In this document: positions 15,332-21,211 of the stretch, piece after piece
Layout of the letters: each line of letters begins with the position of its first letter
Position numbering within the stretch: the first letter of the stretch is position 1
DNA from: Methylorubrum extorquens
GTDB taxonomy: Bacteria > Pseudomonadota > Alphaproteobacteria > Rhizobiales > Beijerinckiaceae
Length of the DNA stretch: 21,211 bases
NCBI GenBank assembly: GCA_019695455.1
Contig: JAEUAC010000309.1
Coordinates: 1 to 21,211, forward strand
Direction of reading: 5' to 3'
Notes under the pieces: generated by a model
What the model was told of the DNA's origin: nothing
The model's database searches: none
What the model saw: only the letters and a program-made list of their open reading frames with translations
Position numbers and translations under genes: made by a program

Positions 15332-16735
15332 TCAGGCGAGCGACTTGTTGATCTGGTCGACCATCTTCTTCGCGTCGCCGAACAGCACCATCGTGTTGTC
15401 GTTGAAGAAGAGCGGGTTCTCGACGCCCGCGTAGCCGGCCGCCATGCCGCGCTTGATGAAGAGCACGGTCTTCGCCTTCTCGACGTCGAGGATCGGCATG
15501 CCGTAGATCGGCGAGGTCTTGTCGGTCTTGGCGGACGGGTTGGTGACGTCGTTCGCCCCGATGACGAAGGCGACGTCGGCCTGCGGGAACTCGCCGTTGA
15601 TGTCCTCGAGCTCGAACACCTCGTCGTAGGGCACGTTGGCCTCGGCCAGCAGCACGTTCATGTGCCCCGGCATGCGGCCCGCCACCGGATGGATCGCGTA
15701 CTTGACCTCGACGCCCTCCTTCTTGAGGAGGTCCGCCATCTCGCGCAGCGCGTGCTGGGCCTGGGCGACCGCCATGCCGTAGCCCGGCACGATGATGACC
15801 TTCTCGGCGTTCTTCATGATGTAGGCCGCGTCGTCCGCCGAGCCCTGCTTCACGGGCCGCGATTCGACCGCGCCCGCGGCGCCGCCCGCCGCCGAATCGC
15901 CGCCGAACCCGCCGAGGATCACGGAGACGAAGGACCGGTTCATGGCCCGGCACATGATGTAGGACAGGATGGCGCCCGAGGAGCCGACCAGCGCGCCCGT
16001 GATGATGAGCGCGAGGTTGGACAGCGTGAAGCCGATGCCGGCCGCCGCCCAGCCCGAATAGGAGTTCAGCATCGACACGACGACGGGCATGTCGGCGCCG
16101 CCGATCGGGATGATGAGGAGCCCGCCAAGCACGAGCGAGACGAGCACGATCAGCCAGAAGGCGAGGACGCTCTCCGTCCGCACGAACACGGCGAGCAGCA
16201 CCAGCAGCAGCACGGCGAGCGCGATGTTGATGACGTGGCGCTGCGGCAGCATGATCGGCTTGCCGGACATGCGACCGTCGAGCTTCAGGAAGGCGATGAT
16301 GGAGCCCGTGAACGTGATCGCCCCGATGGCGGCGCCGAGGGCCATCTCGAACAGGCTCGCGCCCTTGATGGCGCCGGGCAGGCCGATGCCGAAGGCGCCG
16401 GGCGCGTAGAGCGCGCCGGCCGCCACCATGACGGCCGCGAGGCCGACCAGCGAGTGGAAGGCCGCGACGAGCTGCGGCATGGCCGTCATCGGCACCTTCT
16501 TGGCCGTGACCGCCCCGATGGCGCCGCCGATGCCGACGCCCAGGATGATGAGCACCCAGGCGCCCACGCCCTGCGGCGGGAAGATCACGAGCGTCGTGAT
16601 GCCCGCGATCGCCATGCCGATCATGCCGAAGCGGTTGCCCTGGCGGGAGGTCGTCGGGTGCGACAGCCCCCGGAGCGCCAGGATGAAGAGGACGCCGGCG
16701 GCGATGTAGAGGAGGGTGGCGACGTTGAGGGACAT
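15332..16735 (-). CDS. pntB: NAD(P) transhydrogenase subunit beta PntB
   Basis: PntB is the membrane and NADP(H)-binding subunit of proton-translocating transhydrogenase, which uses the proton gradient to make NADPH from NADH. The 467-residue product has about eight or nine membrane helices over residues 1-265, including 'AAFHSLVGLAA' with His94 (counterpart of the E. coli channel His) and 'GGADMPVVVSMLNSYSGWAA' with Asp214. An Ala/Gly linker near 280-300 is followed by the NADP domain: 'VPGYGMAVAQAQHA', 'HPVAGRMPGHMNVLLAEA', 'GANDVTNP' and 'GYAGVENPLF'. All key motifs are present. The start is 4 bp after the pntAB stop, so they are co-translated. A hairpin follows the gene. Confidence 0.97.
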   Translation of the reverse strand: MSLNVATLLYIAAGVLFILALRGLSHPTTSRQGNRFGMIGMAIAGITTLVIFPPQGVGAWVLIILGVGIGGAIGAVTAKKVPMTAMPQLVAAFHSLVGLAAVMVAAGALYAPGAFGIGLPGAIKGASLFEMALGAAIGAITFTGSIIAFLKLDGRMSGKPIMLPQRHVINIALAVLLLVLLAVFVRTESVLAFWLIVLVSLVLGGLLIIPIGGADMPVVVSMLNSYSGWAAAGIGFTLSNLALIITGALVGSSGAILSYIMCRAMNRSFVSVILGGFGGDSAAGGAAGAVESRPVKQGSADDAAYIMKNAEKVIIVPGYGMAVAQAQHALREMADLLKKEGVEVKYAIHPVAGRMPGHMNVLLAEANVPYDEVFELEDINGEFPQADVAFVIGANDVTNPSAKTDKTSPIYGMPILDVEKAKTVLFIKRGMAAGYAGVENPLFFNDNTMVLFGDAKKMVDQINKSLA

Positions 16736-16739
16736 GCGC

Positions 16740-17186
16740 TCAGCCCTTCTTCTTGTACATGGCGAGCATGCGCTCGGTGACCATGAAGCCGCCGAAGATG
16801 TTCACGGAGGCGAAGATCAGGGCGAAGAAGCCGAGCACGCGGGCGATGGTCGGCCCGTAGCCCATGCCGCCCCCGACCGCGACGCCGGCCGCCAGCAGCG
16901 CGCCCACGATGATGACGGACGAGATCGCGTTGGTGACCGACATCAGCGGCGTGTGGAGCGCCGGCGTCACCGACCAGACCACGTAGTAGCCGACGAAGAT
17001 CGCGAGGACGAACACGGCGAGCTCGAAGACGACCGGATCGACATGGCCGCCGGTCGCGGCGCTCGCCGCCTGGGCGAGCGGCACCCGGGCCTGGTCCAGG
17101 TAGCCGAGCGCCGCGTTGGCGTTGTCGCGGGCCGCGGTCGCGGCCGTGCGGGCCGCGTCCAGAGCCTGTTCGTTCGTCATGGCCAT
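16740..17186 (-). CDS. pntAB: NAD(P) transhydrogenase subunit alpha 2 (PntAB, membrane part)
   Basis: In many alphaproteobacteria the alpha subunit is split, and this 148-residue product is the membrane half. An Ala-rich N-terminal stretch (1-48) precedes three to four helices at about 53-74, 85-106 and 113-136. 'WSVTPALHTPLMSVTNAIS' and 'LGFFALIFASVNIFGGFMVTERML' are the diagnostic stretches, ending in 'YKKKG'. It pairs with PntB in the membrane. Two starts lie 6 bp apart (ATG 17186 and ATG 17180); 17186 has GGAG at a better distance. pntAA lies upstream across 206 bp of non-coding, repeat-bearing DNA, an unusually wide gap inside a pnt operon. Confidence 0.95.
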   Translation of the reverse strand: MAMTNEQALDAARTAATAARDNANAALGYLDQARVPLAQAASAATGGHVDPVVFELAVFVLAIFVGYYVVWSVTPALHTPLMSVTNAISSVIIVGALLAAGVAVGGGMGYGPTIARVLGFFALIFASVNIFGGFMVTERMLAMYKKKG

Positions 17187-17224
17187 GCGGTGAGGCTCCA
17201 GGAAGAGGCTGCGATCGGAAGGAC

Positions 17225-17353
17225 GCCACCTTCTCCCCTCGCGGGAGAAGGTGGCACGGCGACGCCGTGATGGATGAAGGAGAGGCGCCGGCACCCCTCA
17301 TCCGACCCCCCGGACGAGCCCGGCGGCCACCGTCTCCCGCACGGGGAGACGGG
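17225..17353. repeat. REP-like cluster of palindromes within the pnt operon
   Basis: Three inverted repeats lie in 129 bp between pntAA and pntAB. A perfect 13-bp stem GCCACCTTCTCCC/GGGAGAAGGTGGC with a 5-nt loop is at 17225-17255. An imperfect GGATGAAGG/CCCTCATCC pair is at 17272-17303. A 9-bp stem CCGTCTCCC/GGGAGACGG is at 17330-17352. The first and third share a TCTCCC-loop-GGGAGA core. The look is that of the short intergenic palindromic repeats scattered in alphaproteobacterial genomes. Copy number cannot be checked here. It may stabilise or attenuate the pnt message. Confidence 0.65.
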
Positions 17354-17392
17354 GCGCGGCGGAGCCGGCGAGGGACCCATGGGAGGCGTGGC

Positions 17393-18598
17393 CTACAGCG
17401 TCACGGCGTCCGCCGTGGACGGCGCGCCCGCGGCCGGAGCCGCCGGCGCGACGACCGCCGCCGGAGCCGCCCCGCCGCCGAAGAGCTTGTGCACGACCGC
17501 GCCGTCCCGCGTGAGGAGCGTCGCCTGGACGAGCTCGTCGTCCCATTGCACGGCGAGGCTCTTCGACGCCTTGTCGATCAGCGTCTCGACGAAGGCGTAG
17601 AGGTTGCGGGCGTAGAGGGACGAGGAGGTGGCCGCCAGCCGCGAGACGTTGGAGGAGCCGACGAGCTTCACGCCGTTCGGGGTCGTCACGACCTCGTCCG
17701 CCTTCACGCCCGCGACGTTGCCGCCCCGCTCGACCGCGAGGTCGACGACGACGGAGCCGGGCCTCATGGCGGCCACCATGGCGGCCGTGACGAGCTTCGG
17801 CGCGGGACGGCCCGGGATCAGGGCGGTCGTGACGACGATGTCCTGCTTGGCGATGTGGCTGGCGACGAGCTCGGCCTGCTTGCGGCGATACTCGGCCGAC
17901 ATCTCCTTGGCGTAGCCGCCGGCGGTCTCGGCCTGCTTGAACTCCTCGTCCTCGACGGCGACGAACTTGGCGCCGAGGCTCTCGACCTGTTCCTTGGCGG
18001 CCGGCCGGACGTCGGTCGCCGTCACGACGGCGCCGAGGCGGCGCGCGGTCGCGATCGCCTGGAGGCCGGCGACGCCCGCCCCCATGACGAAGACCCGGGC
18101 GGCCGGCACGGTGCCGGCGGCCGTCATCATCATGGGCATGGCGCGCCCGTATTCGGCGGCCGCGTCGACCACGGCCCGGTAGCCGGCGAGGTTGGCCTGG
18201 CTGGACAGCACGTCCATGACCTGGGCGCGCGTGATGCGCGGCATCAGCTCCATGGCGAAGCCGGACACGCCGGCCGACGCCATGGCGCCGAGCGCGGCCT
18301 CGTTGCCGTAGGGATCCATGATGGCGACCGCCAGCGCGCCGCGCTTGGCCGTGGCGAGGTCCTCGGCGCCGGGGCGCCGCACCTTGAGCAGGATGTCGGC
18401 GTCGCGGGCGGCGGCGCCCGCGTCCGGCACGATCTCGGCGCCCGCCGCCGCGTAGTCGGCGTCCGGGAAGCCGGCCGCCTGGCCGGCGCCGGCCTGCACG
18501 ATCACCGTCGCGCCGAGGGCCGCGAACTTCTTCACCGTTTCGGGCGTGGCCGCGACCCGCGTCTCCCCCGGCGCGTCCGATAAGACGGCTAGCCGCAT
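17393..18598 (-). CDS. pntAA: NAD(P) transhydrogenase subunit alpha 1 (PntAA, NAD(H)-binding part)
   Basis: This soluble 401-residue protein carries the NAD(H) site of the transhydrogenase. It belongs to the alanine dehydrogenase/PntA fold: 'RLAVLSDAPGETRVAATPET' at the start, 'SSQANLAGYRAVVDAA' at 132-147, a Rossmann fingerprint 'GAGVAGLQAIATARRLGAVV' from 173, then 'TTALIPGRPAPKLV' and 'MRPGSVVVDLAVERGGN'. The last 28 residues are an Ala/Pro-rich tail probably linking to the membrane part. ATG 18598 is preceded by GGAGG at good spacing; a TTG two codons upstream is less likely. It is first in the pnt operon, downstream of the oxidase subunit IV gene, with 66 bp between. Confidence 0.96.
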   Translation of the reverse strand: MRLAVLSDAPGETRVAATPETVKKFAALGATVIVQAGAGQAAGFPDADYAAAGAEIVPDAGAAARDADILLKVRRPGAEDLATAKRGALAVAIMDPYGNEAALGAMASAGVSGFAMELMPRITRAQVMDVLSSQANLAGYRAVVDAAAEYGRAMPMMMTAAGTVPAARVFVMGAGVAGLQAIATARRLGAVVTATDVRPAAKEQVESLGAKFVAVEDEEFKQAETAGGYAKEMSAEYRRKQAELVASHIAKQDIVVTTALIPGRPAPKLVTAAMVAAMRPGSVVVDLAVERGGNVAGVKADEVVTTPNGVKLVGSSNVSRLAATSSSLYARNLYAFVETLIDKASKSLAVQWDDELVQATLLTRDGAVVHKLFGGGAAPAAVVAPAAPAAGAPSTADAVTL

Positions 18599-18664
18599 GC
18601 TCAAGCCCCTCCGATGGTCTCGCCGTCTGTCGCGGCGATCAAGCGAATTGCGTGCCGGAAACGA

Positions 18665-18958
18665 TCAGTAGAGCAGCAGCATCAGGGCCAGGAGGCCGAG
18701 CACCACGGCGCCCGGCCGCCAGGCGAGCGACTGGGAGAACAGGCCGACCGCCGTCGCGATATGGGCGAGCACGATCATGACGATCGCCGAAATCCAGCCG
18801 TGCTTGATGCCGCCGACGGCCAGGCCCACCACGATGCAGGCCACGAAGACGGAGCCGACGGTCGTGAAGTGGGTGAAGCGATCGTAGGTGCGCTCGTGCG
18901 CCGGGCCGTCCATCTCCTGATGGTAGATGTCCGCGCTCCCGCCCTTCACGTCGGCCAT
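18665..18958 (-). CDS. aa3-type cytochrome c oxidase subunit IV-like membrane protein
   Basis: The 97-residue product starts at ATG 18958, with GGGGAG about 12 nt upstream. The N-terminal 'IYHQEMDGPAHERTYDRFTHF' region (11-31) resembles bacterial aa3 oxidase subunit IV, in which a short His/Glu/Tyr-containing tail precedes a membrane helix. Hydrophobic segments lie at about 32-50, 55-75 and 82-97, so it has up to three helices, more than the single helix of the Paracoccus protein. It would be an accessory subunit in the inner membrane. It stands upstream of pntAA on the same strand; the catalytic oxidase subunits are not in this window. The family name comes from sequence resemblance; function here is unproven. 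Confidence 0.8.
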   Translation of the reverse strand: MADVKGGSADIYHQEMDGPAHERTYDRFTHFTTVGSVFVACIVVGLAVGGIKHGWISAIVMIVLAHIATAVGLFSQSLAWRPGAVVLGLLALMLLLY

Positions 18959-19043
18959 GTTCGCCCGCAGCTCCCCTCGTCTCGCGCCTACGTAGCCGAA
19001 GGCCCGGAGGCCCGCAATCGCCCGCGCGGGGGAGCCCAACCGG

Positions 19044-20408
19044 TCAGACGGGCGCGAGGCCGACGCGGGCGAGCGCCTCCGCCTGGCGGCTCGCGAGGGC
19101 GTCCACGGAGAAGCCCCCGATCGCGTCCTCGAAGAGGCGGTGAAAGTTGAGGTCCGCCGACAGGTGCAGGAACACGGCGCCGAGGCCGACGGCCGCCCGG
19201 TCCATGAACACGAACTCGCGCGGCACCGTCACGGGGCCCTTCTCGCGCAGCGCCATGTGGACCCGGTAGGCCTCGCGGCGCCCGTACTCGCCGGGCTTCA
19301 CGCCGTCCGCCACCGTGCGGGTCCGGTCTTCCAGCAGCGGCCCGTAGATGAAGCGCGCCCAGATGTTCAGGATGTCGATGACCTCGCCCGACAGGCGCTG
19401 GAAGCCCCAGGTCTCGTAGGCGTGGACCATACGGTCCCGGTCGTCCGTGAGGAGGCCGCGATAGAGGTCGACCACGCCCGACAGGAAGGAGGGCGGGAAG
19501 ATCCGCACGCAGCCGTAATCGAGGAGGTTGATGCCGGTCGGCTCGCCGCCGTCCCGGAACACCGTGTAGTTGCCGAGATGGGGATCGCCGTGGATGCAGC
19601 CGAGCCGCGCCACGGGATGCCACCACGCCTTGAACATGGCGGTCGCGAGGCGGTTGCGGATCTCGATCGGCTCGTCCTTGAAGCCCAGGATCTTCTCGCC
19701 CTCCAGCCAGCCGAGCGTCAGGAGGCGCCTGGTGGAGAGCTCGGGCAGGACGTCCGGGACGCGCACGCTCGGCTCGCCGTCGAGGCCGATCCGGTAGAGG
19801 GCGGCGTTCTTCGCCTCGTGCTCGTAGTCGAGCTCCTCGCGCACCCGGGCGCCGATCTCCTTGGCGATCTCGCGGGTGTCGATCGCCGTCTCCATGCGCC
19901 GGTGGATGGCGAAGACGAGGTCGAGCTGCTTCAGGTCCGCCTCCACGGCGGACGCCATGTCGGGATATTGCAGCTTGCAGGCGAGGTCGCGGACGTCCTT
20001 GGACGTCGCCCGGTGGACCTGGCCGAGCGAGGCCGCGGCCGCGGGCTTCAGGTCGAACGAGCCGAAGCGGCCCCGCCAGTCCGGCCCGAGCTCGCTCATC
20101 ATGCGGCGGGTCACGAAGGCCGCGCCCATGGGGGGCGCCTCGCTCTGCAGCTTGGAGAGCTCCGTCGCGTATTCGGGCGGCACGAGGTCCGGGATGGTGG
20201 CGAGGAGCTGCGCGACCTTCATGATCGGGCCCTTCAGGCCGCCGAGCGAGGCGGCGAGCGCGGCCGCGTTGGCGGCGTCGCCCTCGCTGCCGCCGCGCCC
20301 GAACAGGCGCTGGCCCGCGATCCGGGCCGCGACCCCGCCCACGTTCGCGCCGACCCGCGCATAGCGGGCCGCGCGCGCGGAGAACCGGTTGGCTTCGTTG
20401 TCGGGCAT
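19044..20408 (-). CDS. ABC1/UbiB (AarF) family atypical kinase-like protein
   Basis: The 454-residue product belongs to the ABC1/ADCK/UbiB family, atypical kinases or ATPases linked to ubiquinone and lipid metabolism. The invariant-region motif reads 'GPIMKVAQLLATIPDLVP' (residues 60-77), with Lys64-x-Ala-Gln in place of the usual Lys-x-Gly-Gln. The Ala-rich loop 'AAAAASLGQVHRA' is at 122-134, the nucleotide-binding Lys is in 'ACKLQYP', the catalytic loop is 'HGDPHLGN' (273-280), and the metal-binding motif is Asp-Tyr-Gly (297-299). No transmembrane tail like that of E. coli UbiB is evident, so this looks like the soluble alphaproteobacterial subgroup rather than UbiB proper. No ubi genes adjoin. 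The ribosome site before ATG 20408 is weak. Confidence 0.9.
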   Translation of the reverse strand: MPDNEANRFSARAARYARVGANVGGVAARIAGQRLFGRGGSEGDAANAAALAASLGGLKGPIMKVAQLLATIPDLVPPEYATELSKLQSEAPPMGAAFVTRRMMSELGPDWRGRFGSFDLKPAAAASLGQVHRATSKDVRDLACKLQYPDMASAVEADLKQLDLVFAIHRRMETAIDTREIAKEIGARVREELDYEHEAKNAALYRIGLDGEPSVRVPDVLPELSTRRLLTLGWLEGEKILGFKDEPIEIRNRLATAMFKAWWHPVARLGCIHGDPHLGNYTVFRDGGEPTGINLLDYGCVRIFPPSFLSGVVDLYRGLLTDDRDRMVHAYETWGFQRLSGEVIDILNIWARFIYGPLLEDRTRTVADGVKPGEYGRREAYRVHMALREKGPVTVPREFVFMDRAAVGLGAVFLHLSADLNFHRLFEDAIGGFSVDALASRQAEALARVGLAPV

Positions 20409-20488
20409 GGGGGGCTCGTGCGGAGGCGTCCAGCCTCAGATGGGCATCGGCAGGCCCGCCTGCGAGGCCGGGGAGGCCGCGTGCCGCG

Positions 20489-21211
20489 TCAGGCCCGGGC
20501 GCGCCCGAGCGGCAGCGCGAGGCCGAGCCGCGACCAGCACAGCCAGGACAGGCAGGCGGCCCGGGCGGCGGTCGCGAGGGCCGTCGTCGCGGCCGCGCCG
20601 ACGAGGCCGTAGGCCGGGACGAGCAGGAGGCCGAGGCCGAGCGCCCCGACCAGCGTGACGAGCGCCGCGGCGGCGCCGGCCCGGGCCTCGCCCATCATGG
20701 CCAGCACGTCGCCGCCCGGCCCGCACAGGCACGCGACGACGAGGCCCGCCGCGACGATCGGCACGACCGGGGCCGCGACCGCGAAGCCCGGGCCGAAGAG
20801 CGACAGGAGCGGCGCCGCCCCGGCCGACAGGACGAGCGCGCCCGCTCCGCACACCGCCGCGGAGCCGAGCGCCACCCCGCGCGCCAGCCGGGCGGCCTCG
20901 GCCCGGCGCGCGAGGGCGTCGAGGGCCGCGAAGCGGTGCGTGGCCGCCGCCGTCGCCGCGTAGCGCACGAGGTCGAGGAGCAGCGTGAGGCGGGTCGCGG
21001 CGTAATAGGCCGCCACCTCGGCCGGCGGCAGGAGCGCGCCGACGAGCAGCACGTCCGCGTTGGCGAGCGCGATGTCCGCGGCGTCCGAGACGGCGGACGG
21101 CAGCGCCGTGCCCAGCCAGGCGCGGACGTCGTGGCGTCGCGGGCCGGGCGGCAGGCGGGCGCGGAGGATCGGCCGCAGCAGGAGGGCCTGGCCGGCGATC
21201 CCGGCCGCGAG
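20489..21211 (-). CDS. Flippase-like multi-pass membrane protein, C-terminal part (5' end outside window)
   Basis: About 240 C-terminal residues are present; the frame is open to the right edge. The visible part has around six hydrophobic Ala/Gly/Leu/Val-rich helices. The stretch 'ADVLLVGALLPPAEVAAYYA' leading into 'ATRLTLLLDLVRYAA' is typical of oligosaccharide or O-antigen flippases of the MATE/MurJ/Wzx superfamily, where an Asp begins a pore-lining helix. 'LLSLFGPGFAVAAPVVPIVA' is another flippase-like helix. A role in moving lipid-linked polysaccharide across the inner membrane is inferred; the specific substrate cannot be told. A GTG near 21052 lies within the domain and is not the true start. 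It ends at TGA 20489. Confidence 0.72.
   Translation of the reverse strand, partial: LAAGIAGQALLLRPILRARLPPGPRRHDVRAWLGTALPSAVSDAADIALANADVLLVGALLPPAEVAAYYAATRLTLLLDLVRYAATAAATHRFAALDALARRAEAARLARGVALGSAAVCGAGALVLSAGAAPLLSLFGPGFAVAAPVVPIVAAGLVVACLCGPGGDVLAMMGEARAGAAAALVTLVGALGLGLLLVPAYGLVGAAATTALATAARAACLSWLCWSRLGLALPLGRARA

Noticed and set aside
15038..16780. 580-codon plus-strand open frame opposite pntB
   Set aside because: Composition dominated by Arg, Asp, His and Glu, typical of the reverse of membrane-protein codons; no domain seen.
17267..18583. 438-codon plus-strand open frame opposite pntAA
   Set aside because: Antisense shadow of a well-conserved gene; no recognisable motif.

Overview
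The window is very GC-rich and gene-dense and reads as chromosomal DNA of an alphaproteobacterium, probably Hyphomicrobiales and possibly Methylobacteriaceae. The grounds are a Caulobacter-type fliF-fliG-fliH(flbE)-fliN-flbD operon beside a sciP-like gene, a Ros/MucR regulator, a three-gene proton-pumping transhydrogenase (pntAA-pntAB-pntB) and an alphaproteobacterial aa3-oxidase subunit IV. The taxon is inferred from gene content and order; no marker RNA is present.

Layout. (1) 1-6692, plus strand, flagellar block: the C-terminal part of fliK, flgD, sciP, then the fliF-G-H-N-flbD operon. These encode hook-assembly factors, the MS ring, the rotor switch, an export-ATPase regulator and the sigma-54 activator of late flagellar genes. 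A near-consensus CtrA box (TTAA-N7-CTAAC) precedes fliF and a weaker one (TTCA-N7-TTAA) precedes sciP. Activator site, CtrA antagonist gene and FlbD gene therefore lie side by side. (2) 6756-8662: two small minus-strand genes (a disordered 68-aa protein and a DUF2945 protein), rlmJ (plus), and a MucR/Ros regulator (minus) that has lost most of its zinc ligands. rlmJ and mucR converge on a perfect 9-bp hairpin. (3) 8663-9161: a 499-bp gap with an AT-rich mucR promoter zone and GC-rich hairpins. (4) 9162-10685: glgA, standing alone. (5) 13345 down to 10740, minus strand: ureE-ureF-ureG-hupE/ureJ, a nickel-handling and urease-maturation operon with no urease structural genes or ureD in view. UreE carries a tail with 30 histidines. 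(6) 13566-15281: a secreted DUF2147 protein, a carboxymuconolactone-decarboxylase-like protein and an unrecognised secreted protein with three internal repeats. (7) 18958 down to 15332, minus strand: aa3-oxidase subunit IV, pntAA, pntAB, pntB, with a REP-like cluster of hairpins inside the pnt operon. (8) 20408 down to 19044: an ABC1/UbiB-type kinase-like protein. (9) 20489-21211: the C-terminal part of a flippase-like membrane protein, running off the window.

Most of this is conserved core genome. I see no CRISPR array, tRNA, rRNA, transposase or phage gene, and no clearly new multi-gene system. The points most worth a second look are the CtrA/SciP/FlbD arrangement, the zinc-ligand-poor MucR, the three-repeat secreted protein, the palindromic element inside pnt, and the isolated urease-accessory operon. 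Many long open frames on the opposite strand or in other frames are GC-driven shadows and were left out.
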